DNA of 64,000 nucleotides. Source: Blattamonas nauphoetae. Lineage: Eukaryota; Preaxostyla; Oxymonadida. The stretch covers positions 62,001 through 126,000 of the forward strand of contig JARBJD010000134.1 in the NCBI GenBank assembly GCA_033064195.1, read 5' to 3'. The stretch's first letter is position 1; each line of letters opens with the position of its first letter. The translations under genes and the position numbers were made by a program. The notes under the pieces were generated by a model. The model ran no database searches. It was not told the origin of the DNA and worked only from the letters and a program-made list of their open reading frames with translations. Positions 23,998 to 34,101 of this stretch are shown here, piece after piece.

Positions 23998-24856
23998 ATG
24001 ACAGAAATTTCTCGTACAGATGTATCTGCTGATGATCTTGAAGTCATTCTCACCAAGACACACCGTATTCTCAGTTCTTTGTGATTTTTTTCAGTCTCTC
24101 AAAGTCCCATCTTTCAGACACCGAATGGACAAACATTATTGACTGAAAACTCTGAATCATCCCCACCTTCCATTACTGCTCGTTATTCACTGTCATCCGA
24201 CGATCATATCGATTCAAATGTTGTGAAATCACTGTCCAAATTATTCACCAGTCCACCTCCCTTCATCCCACCCATTGTCAGGATTCAATCTTCCCCCACG
24301 CACTTATTAGTTGAATTTAGTAAACCACTCGAACCATGTCTCTCAGATCTTCAATCTACTCCAGATAACTTCTGTCACTCCGACTTCCGGTTCTTGGGTC
24401 TTAAGAACTGGAATTAAGGGTTTGATCAGACGAATCTGTCCTTCTATTCCATTTCATTTCTAAACTATTGGACAAGACTACGGTACATATCTTCTCTAAT
24501 TGAGTGAATGTGATGGTGATCGTCATTGAGCTATCGTTGGTGAGTTTCGTGTATTGGGTAACCATAATTCACTCCGATCCTTCCACGGTTCACACCTCAC
24601 ACCATATTCCAGTCCAAATACTGCACGTTATTTCTCCTCTCCAATTTTCAAAACTCGGTATCCTTTAGCATAAAACTAAATTCATGAAAATGTTACGATC
24701 AAACCTTACCTCATGTCAACGAGACCCAAGAACCGGAAATCGGAGTGACAGTTTCGACGATTTGTTTCAGCTCAAATTGTCACTCATCTCTCAAAAGTTC
24801 CGGACATACCGTCTGTGACCTTCACACAACCCTGTGATGAAATGGGTGATTCTAAA
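23998..24856 (+). CDS. armadillo-family-like gene, 5' part, interrupted by a MITE
   Basis: The likely start ATG is at 23998 (MTEISRTDVSADDLEVIL). A 30-nt GT...AG intron at 24065-24094 joins the frame to SQSPIFQTPNGQTLLTENS. The frame then runs through an SS/P-rich segment with SLSKLFTSPPPFIPP and is cut by the 380-bp MITE at 24372. Beyond the MITE the same frame resumes (RRFVSAQIVTHLSKVPDIPS) and stops at 24854-24856. I do not recognise the product. It may be the 5' end of the gene whose 3' part lies at 26980-28677, separated by the 2.03-kb element. Confidence 0.5.
24372..24751. mobile_element. 380-bp MITE, copy A
   Basis: Terminal inverted repeats of about 30 bp begin CTGTCACTCCGACTTCCGG. 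The element is exactly 380 bp and flanked by TT on both sides. It is inserted inside a coding exon. Two further copies, also exactly 380 bp, are at 32302-32681 and 60737-61116. There is no coding capacity. Copy A is the most diverged of the three inside. Confidence 0.85.
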
Positions 24857-24877
24857 TGAAAAGTTACAAAAGACTAT

Positions 24878-26910
24878 GGTGCGTCTCAAAAAAAAAATTT
24901 TTGTAGAATTAGCTGTCAGAGGTTTTCAGGACAGAAAAGTGCTAAATTTTGGAGATTTTGTTTTGATCGCGTTCGAGAGAGCCCTATTCTGATTGGGGCT
25001 TTTTTTCACATTTATTTCCCCGAAACGTGCCAGAAAATCAACCGATGGTGTAAAACGATATAAAAGAACGGAAATGTGAGAAAAAAGCGAATCAAAAGCA
25101 CGAATCATTCAAAAAGTCTTGAAAAACATGGATTGACTTCCTCGCGTCAGAGAGGCAATATCTTCATAAAGGAATCCGAAAACGTCCATATGGTATTTTT
25201 GAGGCGAATTTGTGAATGGATATCATTTTTGAGGGTTACAATAGAAGAGGGAGGAAGATCGGAATTCACAAGTCAACTGTTTGAGGGGAAGAACGGGATC
25301 ACCAGATCTGAATGAGAAAGTTGAAGGAAAAGAGTTGGAAAACCTCAAAATTGCAATCAATCAATGAGATGTCAAGTTTCGTTGTTGGATCGAAGATGAT
25401 GGAAACAAAGACTTGGAAAGCGAAGATGAGAATATATATCCTGTTCAAGCGATGGTTTTCCGCTTCAAAGTTTGTGTTAAAACGAGATACTTGAACATGT
25501 TTGGAGGTATAGACAAGTCTGGGTGAAAAATGTCGACTGAATGCAGAACTCAGATACAAAAGAATGTATGAAGAGTCAGAAGGACAAAAAACACCTTCAT
25601 CATGTCGAGGGGAGGAGAATATGAGCGCTCTGAAAATTGCAGAGAGTTTCTGCACGTCTGGCAGAAGAAAATACGCGGGTAACAATTCATTTAGAATCAC
25701 CCAAATGATTTTCGTCTCTCGTGAGGGTCGTGTTCGTTTCATTCCCGTTCTGGAGTTCTCGAACCAACCACAGCCATCGAAGGAGCAATCACCATCAACA
25801 ATCTGGACAGCACATCCTTACTTGAATCAAACCTCCTTTTTCAACGAATGGCACACTCTATTGACCACAAATAAGAAAGCGTTCGGACAACTGTTGCTCA
25901 ACTTCAAAATGGCGATTTCTCCTGTTTATTCGCATCTGAACTCGCTTTGTAAAGAACGATCAAGCACACTTGATGTTTTCCAAACAGAAACGGACGTTAT
26001 CCTGCGAGAATTCGGATTGATTCTTCTCGCGACAACCAAAGTTGAAATGGATGACGAGATGAGCGAAATCCAGGACCATATTTGGGCGATTCTGAATGAA
26101 AGGACGCGTGCGTTACAACTCCGTCAACATTTGAAAGATCGTTGAGAAAGCTATTCATCTCCCAGGAACAATCAAAATCTCCATCTTGAAGGTTTATATT
26201 ATCTCTTTTTTTCATTTTCACTCACTTTTCTACAAATTCAAAGATCAGGTGACTCATTCTCCATCAAACAACTTTAATCGGTCAGATCGATGATTGAACC
26301 GACCTTATACCGTGTATTGCATGCGATTCTTTTGGTTTGTGTCATTTATTTCGTTCACATTGACAGACACTCAGCACTTTTTTCAGGTGAGACGGATCGA
26401 GTCTAACAGGCAGAAAACAATCTGGCCTGTTCACCTATCTGATGCTTTCTCCTGTTTTCACTCGATCATGTATCTTTTGTCATGAATTTCTCATCTTATA
26501 GATCACAAACTGACACGGACTTGTTGATCGTCCTCCTTGTCCTCTAATTCAGATCAATCTCAATTTCCCTTCACTTTATATCTCAAACCACCTTAATTGG
26601 ATATGTCTCTCCAATTCTTAAGTCTAAATTCATCAATCTTGTCGAATCTTCCGATCCGCACTTTTCACGTCTTTTTCTTCAATAGATGTATTTGTATTGG
26701 TTCTCTCACACAGAATAGGGTTTTTACGTTGTTTTACATCATTTCTCCATTTTTCAACTTGTTCTGTGATAAAAAGTGTGCAAAAGTGTCCGGATCAAAA
26801 AATGGCTTTATCGAACGCGATCCTACTTGAAATCCAGTAATTCACTCTTTTTCTGTCGACTAAACAGATGAACGGTAATTGTGCAAAAAATGATTTTTTG
26901 GGACGCACCA
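24878..26910. mobile_element. 2.03-kb element with Tc1/mariner-like ends
   Basis: Inverted ends read TGGTGCGTCTCAAAAA on the left and, on the complement, TGGTGCGTCCCAAAAA on the right. TA lies immediately outside both (24876-24877 and 26911-26912). Similarity of the two ends continues inward, for example GATCGCGTTCGA near 24967 and its complement near 26815. The ends and TA duplication are typical of the Tc1/mariner superfamily. No transposase with a DDE/D triad is readable. Inside are fragmentary frames and a 193-residue ORF of unknown origin. Confidence 0.65.
25564..26145 (+). CDS. hypothetical protein inside the 2.03-kb element
   Basis: A 193-residue frame starting with ATG, including IWTAHPYLNQTSFF, KKAFGQLLLNFKMAISPVYS and EIQDHIWAILNERTRAL. 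The C-terminal half is helical and resembles the host armadillo-like proteins in style more than any transposase. It could be a captured host exon or a decayed element gene. Upstream (about 25150-25560) degraded coding-like sequence in another frame (EGKELENLKIAINQ, DVKFRCWIEDDGN) contains stops. Confidence 0.35.
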   Translation: MYEESEGQKTPSSCRGEENMSALKIAESFCTSGRRKYAGNNSFRITQMIFVSREGRVRFIPVLEFSNQPQPSKEQSPSTIWTAHPYLNQTSFFNEWHTLLTTNKKAFGQLLLNFKMAISPVYSHLNSLCKERSSTLDVFQTETDVILREFGLILLATTKVEMDDEMSEIQDHIWAILNERTRALQLRQHLKDR

Positions 26911-26979
26911 TAGTGTTTTGCGACCTTTCAAAGAGAATCGCCCATTTTTGATCTCCTCACCCTCTTCTTCCTGACCGAC

Positions 26980-28677
26980 ATGACACATCCAAGCAGCGTG
27001 ATGAAAACTCGAATCGAGGAGACATCCGAACTGGTTCAGACATCCTTTTTCATTCTTCAAAATCGAGCGAAGGTCTTCCCAATTCGACCAGTGCAAGTGA
27101 CTCCATCGCGTTTTGGAACAGCTTGCAAGAATGTATCAATCAAAAGGAAGCTTCCAGAAGTCCTGGTGAAGCCGTCCCATCTTCTTTATCTGTGTCTTCT
27201 GTTCATGAAAGCCACTACGAACAAACCGAAAGCAAAATTTGAGGAACTTCCAGACAAGAAGCTGACAACCATGTTTTCAACCATGAACACCATCCTTTCT
27301 GGGATGGACATCGACCATCCGGATCAATCACAACAAAATGTGCTGATCTCTCTGAATTACCTGTTGTCGTTTGTGGTCCTGCTACTCGAATTGGGATATT
27401 CGGAAAATGACCTTTCGTTTCTGAAGGACATGCGAGGGACGTGCCAAGTACTCGTGTATCAAATGGGATTCGACTTTCTTTTTGGAGATCCATCTTCGAG
27501 GAATCGGCTTCGAAATTTGGAGATTGCGAAGCGGATGTACTGTCGGTTTGTGAACGAGAGCCTCCCATCCATGAACCAGTCTGACCTGTCGGCGATGATT
27601 CTATCGTGTTCATTTCAAGGTTTTGATGGAAAAATGGGTCGAATGTTGCTCCGAGCATGTGTTCTACGATCAAGCTTCATTGTCGCTTGGAGTTACTCGA
27701 AAAGAGCCGTCGATGGTGTGGACGGAAACTTGGTCGCAAAACCAGTCGGAAACCAGTTCATTTTGAGCCGAGAGATGGTCGACGAGGAGAGAAGGAAAAC
27801 GAGTGACGATGACTTCACGCCGAACGATGTGAGCTGCTATGTTGGTGTTGGAAACATGACGCTCGACACTCTCCGCTCAGCTCCGCTTCTTCACGCGATT
27901 CCCACCCACACGATCGGAGAAATGCATCGAATCAACACATACCATCTTCCCACTGGGATGACGACCTCAAGTGAACCAAAACGAACAACGTCACCGGAAC
28001 ATCTGATAAACATCCCGAATCAGTCACGACTGAACCCACCCAGCCCTGATCTCCACTCTCATCTTCCTCACCAACACACACCCCTCCCACCGAACGAACA
28101 TGATCGAGGACAACACGGAGCAGACGGGCAGACTAAGTCAGAGGAACCGTCTGATGATCTACTCACGCTTCTCCCACCGCTTCTTCTGATGAACGTCGGT
28201 GTGTTGCTGGTGGAGAGTGTGAGTTTGGATGCAGGACACGCAAAATTGGCACTGGAGGGTCTGAAGCTGTTCTGCACCCACACTTTTGGTGGTCAAGCGA
28301 TGATCGAGATTGGTGTTGTCCGCGCAGCACAATTTGCGATGGAAGCGTCGATCGCTGTTCTGAGGAAGTGTCTCCAACCATCCACTCCACAGCCAACACT
28401 TCACGAGATGGAGATTAAGAACGAGCGGGTGGTGAGGGCGGTTGACGAGATCAGTGCTGGATTGGAGATTGTGGAGTGTTTGATGCGGTCTGCACGATTG
28501 TCGGCCTATCTCACCGTTTCGCGTGTGCACGACGCGATTGTCCAGCAGACAGTGGAAGATGTGAAGCGAGGGTTGACAGCATTGTTGAATGTGTGGAGGG
28601 AGGAAGAGTTGAAAGAGAAAGCGAAGAACGTTCTGAAACGAACTCAGAAGGTGTTGGCCGGACTTTTTGAAAATTAA
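26980..28677 (+). CDS. large helical protein (armadillo-like), function unknown
   Basis: A 565-residue frame. The frame stays open for about 60 nt upstream of the ATG, up to the edge of the 2.03-kb element, so the true start may have been displaced by that insertion. Residues 1-240 are helical (LNYLLSFVVLLLELGYSENDL, TCQVLVYQMGFDFLF). A proline/serine-rich disordered stretch follows (about 335-385, SPDLHSHLPHQHTPLPP). The C-terminal 180 residues are helices (LLPPLLLMNVGVLLVESVSL, HAKLALEGLKLF) ending KNVLKRTQKVLAGLFEN. There are no catalytic motifs or membrane segments. Family membership is inferred from helix pattern and neighbourhood. Confidence 0.6.
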   Translation: MTHPSSVMKTRIEETSELVQTSFFILQNRAKVFPIRPVQVTPSRFGTACKNVSIKRKLPEVLVKPSHLLYLCLLFMKATTNKPKAKFEELPDKKLTTMFSTMNTILSGMDIDHPDQSQQNVLISLNYLLSFVVLLLELGYSENDLSFLKDMRGTCQVLVYQMGFDFLFGDPSSRNRLRNLEIAKRMYCRFVNESLPSMNQSDLSAMILSCSFQGFDGKMGRMLLRACVLRSSFIVAWSYSKRAVDGVDGNLVAKPVGNQFILSREMVDEERRKTSDDDFTPNDVSCYVGVGNMTLDTLRSAPLLHAIPTHTIGEMHRINTYHLPTGMTTSSEPKRTTSPEHLINIPNQSRLNPPSPDLHSHLPHQHTPLPPNEHDRGQHGADGQTKSEEPSDDLLTLLPPLLLMNVGVLLVESVSLDAGHAKLALEGLKLFCTHTFGGQAMIEIGVVRAAQFAMEASIAVLRKCLQPSTPQPTLHEMEIKNERVVRAVDEISAGLEIVECLMRSARLSAYLTVSRVHDAIVQQTVEDVKRGLTALLNVWREEELKEKAKNVLKRTQKVLAGLFEN

Positions 28678-28725
28678 CACTACACCATTGTCGTTTTCTT
28701 TTGTCAAATCAGCAGTTTATCAAAT

Positions 28726-29435
28726 TTAAAGTCGAATGGTTGAAATGAAAATACGCAATTTCGGGGAGTATCGTTCTAACTTCTTCCTCGAGTCCCGTCT
28801 TCCGACCACACCACTGCGGACGGTGAGACTGAAGATGCCGGAGAAAATGATCCAAGAAAACGCAAATATGCAAATGATAACCACGATCACGTTGAGAATA
28901 GAACCCAACACGTTCTTGACGCCATTGGTGTATTTTGTGACAAGTGGATCGTCGGGTGTGTTCTCGTCTGTCTTGGTCAGGAAGTTGTAGAACTCTCTGC
29001 TAAAGTGTTGGCAGTTGTTTTTGAAAAGAGCGTATGTCATTTCATTGTATTTCTCTATCTTCATGTTCAGCCAGTTGTGGATCGTAGCAAAGTCAATATC
29101 AGGACGTATTGCTTGACTGAATGCATCAAAAAAGAGAATGATAAAAAAACAGACCATGTGACAATGGTTGCATCTTCTTGATTGTCACTTGTGAGATCGA
29201 TGCAGGTATCTTTGATTCCTTCTGTGGTGTACTCAATTTTCCATCCGATTTCAGCGATGATGCCATTCTCATCAAATTGAACGATGAGAACCATGGTATG
29301 ATCCATTTCGATGAGTTTGGATACGGTGTTAGTTGAACTGCCGCTATTCACCTGACGACGTAGCAAATAGCAATACACGTGTTGGTTGGGGGAGTTTCCC
29401 TTTTTAGAAAAGAATACTGTCTTGCCTTTTTGCAT
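28726..29435 (-). CDS. PPPDE/LRAT-like thiol hydrolase-fold protein with C-terminal membrane segment
   Basis: Two exons joined by a 38-nt GT...AG intron (29117-29154); the phases match exactly. The first exon probably starts at 29435 and carries the histidine-bearing strand (IEMDHTMVLIVQFDENG). The second carries YALFKNNCQHFSREFYNFL, which matches the NCxHF cysteine motif of PPPDE (DUF862) isopeptidase-like and LRAT-like proteins of the NlpC/P60 superfamily. A hydrophobic helix (SILNVIVVIICIFAFSWIIF) near the end suggests tail anchoring. The His-Cys pair would make a thiol hydrolase or acyltransferase. Substrate cannot be told. The circularly arranged LRAT type and the PPPDE type cannot be separated by eye. 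Confidence 0.55.
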
Positions 29436-29530
29436 TAAAGAAATAGGTTTGACAAAACGATGGATTTTTGTCAAATGGTGTTAAATGAGAGTTGAAAATG
29501 ATGACTACCCACCATTTTTTTATCAGATCT

Positions 29531-29913
29531 AATCAGTTGGTTTCGATTGGTCGGCAAATTAAAATGAACACGAAGAAAGGGGAGATCATCATTCCACCAA
29601 GTATTTTATCCACAGTATGCTCTATTTCCTTCTCAGATTACTCATATTATCCCAACTTCATCAGAAAAGCATAGCAACAAGTGAAGTGATTCACCTTTCC
29701 CGGAAACTGAAAACAGACAGAAACTGGAGGATCAGAATTCTCTTCTCCAAAGTGTCACTTCACTAATTGCTATGCTTTTCTGATGAAGTTGGGATAATAT
29801 GAGTAATCTGAGAAGGAAATAGAGCATACTGTGGATAAAATACTTTGTGGAATGATGATCTCCCCTTTCTTCGTGTTCATTTTAATTTGCCGACCCATCG
29901 AAACCAACTGATT
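29531..29913. repeat. long foldback (inverted) repeat
   Basis: Two arms of about 160 bp (29531-29690 and 29755-29913) are almost perfect reverse complements, separated by about 64 bp. The outer end reads AATCAGTTGGTTTCGAT and the inner end GTGAAGTGA. Transcribed either way it would form a very stable hairpin. It looks like a foldback/MITE-type element; no target duplication is obvious. Confidence 0.85.
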
Positions 29914-30239
29914 CGATTGTTGACAACGATTATCGTCGCAATGATCTCCATAAGATACTCCGGTTGGTGATAGTGAACTAAAAACTACTGTTACAGGAGT
30001 GTTAAGCGGGTTCAGAGGATTGATCGCTGCAAATCATGGGAATGATCTTTTCAGAATTGTCAGAAACTCTTTCTTTTGTTCTCTTTCTTGTACGAACACA
30101 TGCATGTCCCGATTGCATTGATCCGAGAGAAAGAACCATTTCAAATTTGCAACCGACGCTCCTGGAGCTTTCACCTCTTCAAATCAATAACCACTTAATA
30201 TCTGTGCAAATAATGACTCTTTACCTCACATGAGCCAAA

Positions 30240-30600
30240 ACACCAGCATGTACATCATGCGGACATGATCACTCTTGCGACTGCACATCAGATCCACCAA
30301 ATGCTTTTAAGTAGGTGACTCCCATTTTGACCACAATCTTATCCCGACGCCCACAGTTCGAACAGCTGACTCGTTGCAGACAATGGGCTCAATATTGACC
30401 GATACAAATGCAAACATGAACGCAAAAGAATAACCCAGTGGGACTGGACAAAAAGGCTCCTCCATGGAATCGAGCCATGAATCTCAACATCTTGATTGTT
30501 ACGTGCTGCCATTGCACCACAGGAGCTGGACCATCATCTTCTTCCAACACACTGATCTTTGAACCGACCCAATGTTCCGACATCCAACCAATTTGACGAT
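30240..30600 (-). pseudogene. unknown gene fragment in duplication arm 1
   Basis: The minus strand reads SEHWVGSKISVLEEDDGP and VVQWQHVTIKMLRFMARFH, then, in another frame, VNIEPIV-like and SAVRTVG. The second arm (63627-63990) has the same segments. A splice or a frame change separates the two parts. No family recognised; probably the 3' piece of a duplicated gene. Confidence 0.3.
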
Positions 30601-30905
30601 ATCATCTACCCGCCTCGTACTCAATGACAAAGCCAGATATGATGCAACCTGCTTGTTTCAATCCATGCTGAGTTCCGAATCCAGCCATTTGGAGTCTCTA
30701 CCTCTTCGGGAATCAACAATTGACAGAATCCGACAAAACGAGGATAACTAGAGTTCTGACGTACCTATGTCTCTCATTCCGTCAAGTCAACATTATATTG
30801 TTCTTGTATTCGACAACATCTCTGTGTTGTTGACAAAAGTCTTTGAATAATCGAATGCTGTGAGATGAGCTGATTGTGAACTATGCCTCCTTCCCTCTTC
30901 CTAAA

Positions 30906-31793
30906 TTAAGGCGCTGACGGCTGCGTGGGATTCGATGAACTCTGCCCCGCGGGACTTTGCATGAACTGTTGGAAGAACGGCGCGAACTGCTCAATCATCG
31001 GCCCAAACTGCTGCATCATCCCTGCCCAATCCCCGTTCCCCCCAAATCCAAACGGAGCTTGCGGTGCTGTTGGAGCACTGGGCGCTGGTTGGGGTGCTTC
31101 TTCGCGAGGTGCTGGCTGAGGAATCTCGTTCACATCTTCTTTCGCTTCCTCCTCCTTTTCCACCTCTGGCTGGGGTGTCACCGTTGGAGACGGCTCAGGC
31201 TGCGATTGGGGCTGTGGTTTGGGGGTGTCTTCCTTCTGCGCAAAAGGGAACCAGGTGCGTGGTTGTTGTTCCTGTTCGGGTGCCGATGCTTGAGGGAACA
31301 TGTTCTTGAAGTCTTCCCCAAGCGACGCAATCTGGTCTCTCATCACATTCTCGTCCCATCCCATTCCCATCGGCATCCACCACGGTCGAGAAGGTCGGTT
31401 GTGTTCGTGTCGGTGTTGTTGACCGTTTTGGCGGTGAGGGCACGTCTGAGGGCGTCGGAAATTGCGTCCCCACGGCATCCACATCGACTCGGAGAAATAT
31501 TCCGGGCGACTTTCGCGCTGAGCCGGCGCCGGAGAAACTGTGATGCGCAGGAACTCCCCTGGCTGTTGCGTGATGAACGCGAGGTACACGTCTTCATCCG
31601 AGGCGATCGTCACCGCATCGCCTTCGTCGTCGATGTATGTCAGACGGTGAGTCGCCATTGAGCAGTCGTCGAACAGCGACGAGATTCGAGCGGCCAGTTC
31701 TTCGAACGACGGGGCTTCTGTGAACTGCACGCGGCGAGTATCACCAGTTGGTGAGAAAGTGATCTTGATAACTTGATTTTGAGAAGTGTTCAT
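30906..31793 (-). CDS. PB1-domain protein, copy 1
   Basis: A 295-residue protein. I choose the ATG at 31793 (MNTSQNQVIKITFS) because the PB1 domain starts directly after it. Residues 1-90 form a PB1 (Phox/Bem1) domain: a basic N-terminal strand VIKITFSPTGDTRRVQF and the acidic OPCA loop YIDDEGDAVTIASDEDVYL. This domain mediates head-to-tail pairing, as in p62, NBR1 and polarity or kinase scaffolds. A His/Arg/Trp-rich middle follows, then a Pro/Glu/Gln-rich low-complexity segment, and a C-terminal MMQQFGPMIEQFAPFFQQF helix. No ZZ, UBA or kinase domain is seen. A scaffold role is inferred. Near-identical copy 2 lies inverted at 62417-63304. Confidence 0.8.
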   Translation of the reverse strand: MNTSQNQVIKITFSPTGDTRRVQFTEAPSFEELAARISSLFDDCSMATHRLTYIDDEGDAVTIASDEDVYLAFITQQPGEFLRITVSPAPAQRESRPEYFSESMWMPWGRNFRRPQTCPHRQNGQQHRHEHNRPSRPWWMPMGMGWDENVMRDQIASLGEDFKNMFPQASAPEQEQQPRTWFPFAQKEDTPKPQPQSQPEPSPTVTPQPEVEKEEEAKEDVNEIPQPAPREEAPQPAPSAPTAPQAPFGFGGNGDWAGMMQQFGPMIEQFAPFFQQFMQSPAGQSSSNPTQPSAP

Positions 31794-32301
31794 TGTGTCG
31801 GGAAAATTGATTTTGTGTGGCCCATAACTGTTGACTATCAGATCTGAGTTTCTCCGGCTCGGCCATTTCGTGTCTTTGGTGTTTGATCCGGTGTCTATGA
31901 TCAATACTTCTCACTTTGACAGTCTAGTCATTGCTTTAGCGAGAGAGAAGTCATGCGAGCCTCGGATCGTCGACCCAAAGAGTCTTTCACCATTCGTGCA
32001 GATCTATTCTCCATCGACAGATATATTCAACTTCAAAACCAAAGAGAATGACTCAAAGAAGGAGAGTGACATCACAAAAGGAAGAAGATGAATAAGGACT
32101 TGAGATTGGTGGAGTTAAAATAACTCCCTCAAAAAAAGAATTGTGAGTTGATCCGTGAGCAAAAAAATGTTTGGGGATTTTGATCAGGTATTTCTCACCA
32201 TGTCCAGTCATACCTCCATGACCTCCTTTCTTCCCCCCTCTTTCTGATGCCTATTCACCGTAGCATGACAAGCTTCACGATTCTCCAACTTCCACGGTCT
32301 A

Positions 32302-32681
32302 CTGTCACTCCGACTTCCGGTTCTTGGGTCTTGCCAAATTGAGGTAAGGTTAGATCGTCGGTGTTTTGCGAATTTAGGTTAATGATGAAGGGAAACAAGT
32401 TACGAAAATGAGATAGGAGAAACAAGGGACAGTATTTGAAGTGAAAGCTGTTGTGAGGTCTGAATTTGGTGATGATCGGAGTGAATTATGGGTTCGCAAG
32501 CCACAGTTCTCACCAACTATAGCTGAACACCGATCACTAAATCATTGATTCAATTTGAGAAGTTCTGAACTGCAGTTTTGTGAAGTGGAGAAAAACTGAA
32601 ATGGAGTTAAATAAATGTATTGTCTGATCGCACCCTTTATTCCTTGTTACAAGACCCAAGAACCGGAAGTCGGAGTGACAG
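32302..32681. mobile_element. 380-bp MITE, copy B
   Basis: The same CTGTCACTCC...GGAGTGACAG ends as copy A, exactly 380 bp, flanked by TA on both sides. It lies upstream of, or in an intron of, the coiled-coil/SPRY-like gene. It is closest to copy C, which is in the opposite orientation. Confidence 0.85.
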
Positions 32682-32737
32682 TATTTTTTCTTGTCATAAA
32701 TTGAGCTGACCTCTTCTTGATTCTTCCAAGAAACCAG

Positions 32738-34101
32738 TGTCGATTGAATCGGCGTTGGAGAAACTGACAAGATCGAGATCGGATGTCTCAGCGATTGTGA
32801 ACACGCGTTTCTGGAATACGATTCCACTTCTGATTCGGGAATGGGACGGAAAAGATGAAGCAACGATATGCAAACTTTTGGATGAGATGTCGCGAATTCT
32901 GACATTAGTTTCGGATTCGGACGTTCCTGTGGCGAACAAACGATTTCTCCACTCCTCTCTCTCCGCCCTCTCCCAAACACCCACCCTCCCCAAGAAGATC
33001 CACACTCGTGTTGGACCATGTCTTCTCCTTTTGGATGCTGTACCCGATGGGCCATTCGTGCTTGTGGAGACAGAAGAATTCCGAAGGATGGAACAATCGC
33101 AATCTGAACTCGAAAAGCGATCTTCTGAAATGGTACGACACGAAAAGGAACTAGAAACCAGAATTAATGATCTACAACATGAATTGGAAGAAGAGAAGAA
33201 AACAGGAAATACAGAAGACAAAAAGCAGATTGAACTGAAAGAAGCAAGGAAAGAGAAAGTCAAGACGGAGAGAGAGAACATCCAGTTGATTCGGATTGTG
33301 GAGGAACTGAAAGAAGAGAAGAAGAAAGCAGAAAGAGAAAAGTTCGCGGCAGGTATAAGACAGGCCTTGGCAAAGGAACAGATAGGACAGGCAGAGGTAG
33401 AAAAAGCAAAGCTGGCGGATGAAGTGAAGAGAACGAGAGAAGACCTTGGAAACGCAAGACGAGTGAATGAGAAGATCGAGAGAGAGAAGAGAGAGTTGAT
33501 TGAGAAGATAGCGAGAATGAGAAGGCTCATTCGGACAGAATGGAAAGGAACAGAATCGCTCCTAACGCTCGACCGAACTGCTCACGCACTCAGTCCAACC
33601 ACTCTCCCACAACTCAACAAAATCTCTGTGGGAAGCACTGATTTCCGAACAGCATTCACTTTTCCAATCGACGAGGGAGAGTGGGAACTCATAATCAGAC
33701 CAATTGAGACCGGTTTCCAGAATTTGAGTGTGTTGTTCTCTCTTCTCATCTTTTCAGTGATTGGCTTCCTCGAACATCCACTTCCTGAAAAAGCGACTCA
33801 ACACAGTTGTGGATCTTGGGGAGGTGGGATTGGTGGACATTTCTTTCTTTGGACTGGTGGAATGTGGCAAGGAGGAACATTCAAGCCAGCGGGAACAAAC
33901 AAGAAGTGCCAAAGTAATGGCCAGATCATAGCGATTCGAGTGAACATGACGATGAGAGAAGCTCGACTGGTTGTGGACGAGAAAGAACAGCCTGGGATCT
34001 TCACGAACATTCCTTCTCCTATCTGCCTCGGAATCACCACTGGATTCGTTGGTGACAAACGATCTGTAGAGGTACTGTGGCTCAAAAAACTCCGAGACTA
34101 A
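32738..34101 (+). CDS. coiled-coil protein with SPRY-like C-terminal domain
   Basis: The frame opens after an AG acceptor at 32736-32737, so at least one 5' exon is missing from this call. Residues 1-110 are helical (armadillo-like). Residues about 105-265 are a long charged coiled coil (EELKEEKKKAEREKFAA, EKIEREKRELIEKIARM). The C-terminal part (about 330-454) has a SPRY/B30.2-like strand pattern: GFLEHPLPEKATQHSCGS, GGHFFLWTGGMWQGG, ARLVVDEKEQPG, GFVGDKRSVEVLWL. A 30-nt GT...AG intron (33728-33757) is in frame, so the frame stays open whether or not it is spliced. SPRY domains usually bind protein partners; the partner is unknown. Confidence 0.6.

Larger units (their letters stand above)
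30208..32038. repeat. inverted segmental duplication, arm 1
   Basis: This stretch is the reverse complement of 62172-64000 at high identity, including the PB1 gene, its 5' region and about 700 bp beyond its 3' end. Similarity stops at 32038 (…CAACTTCAAAA). On the other side it begins near 30208 because the second arm runs off the window at 64000. The true arm may be longer. Confidence 0.85.

Noticed and set aside
30957-31661. 234-residue ORF opposite the PB1 gene, also present in the second arm (62549-63253).
   Set aside because: Antisense shadow of the PB1 coding sequence; the sense product has a recognisable domain.
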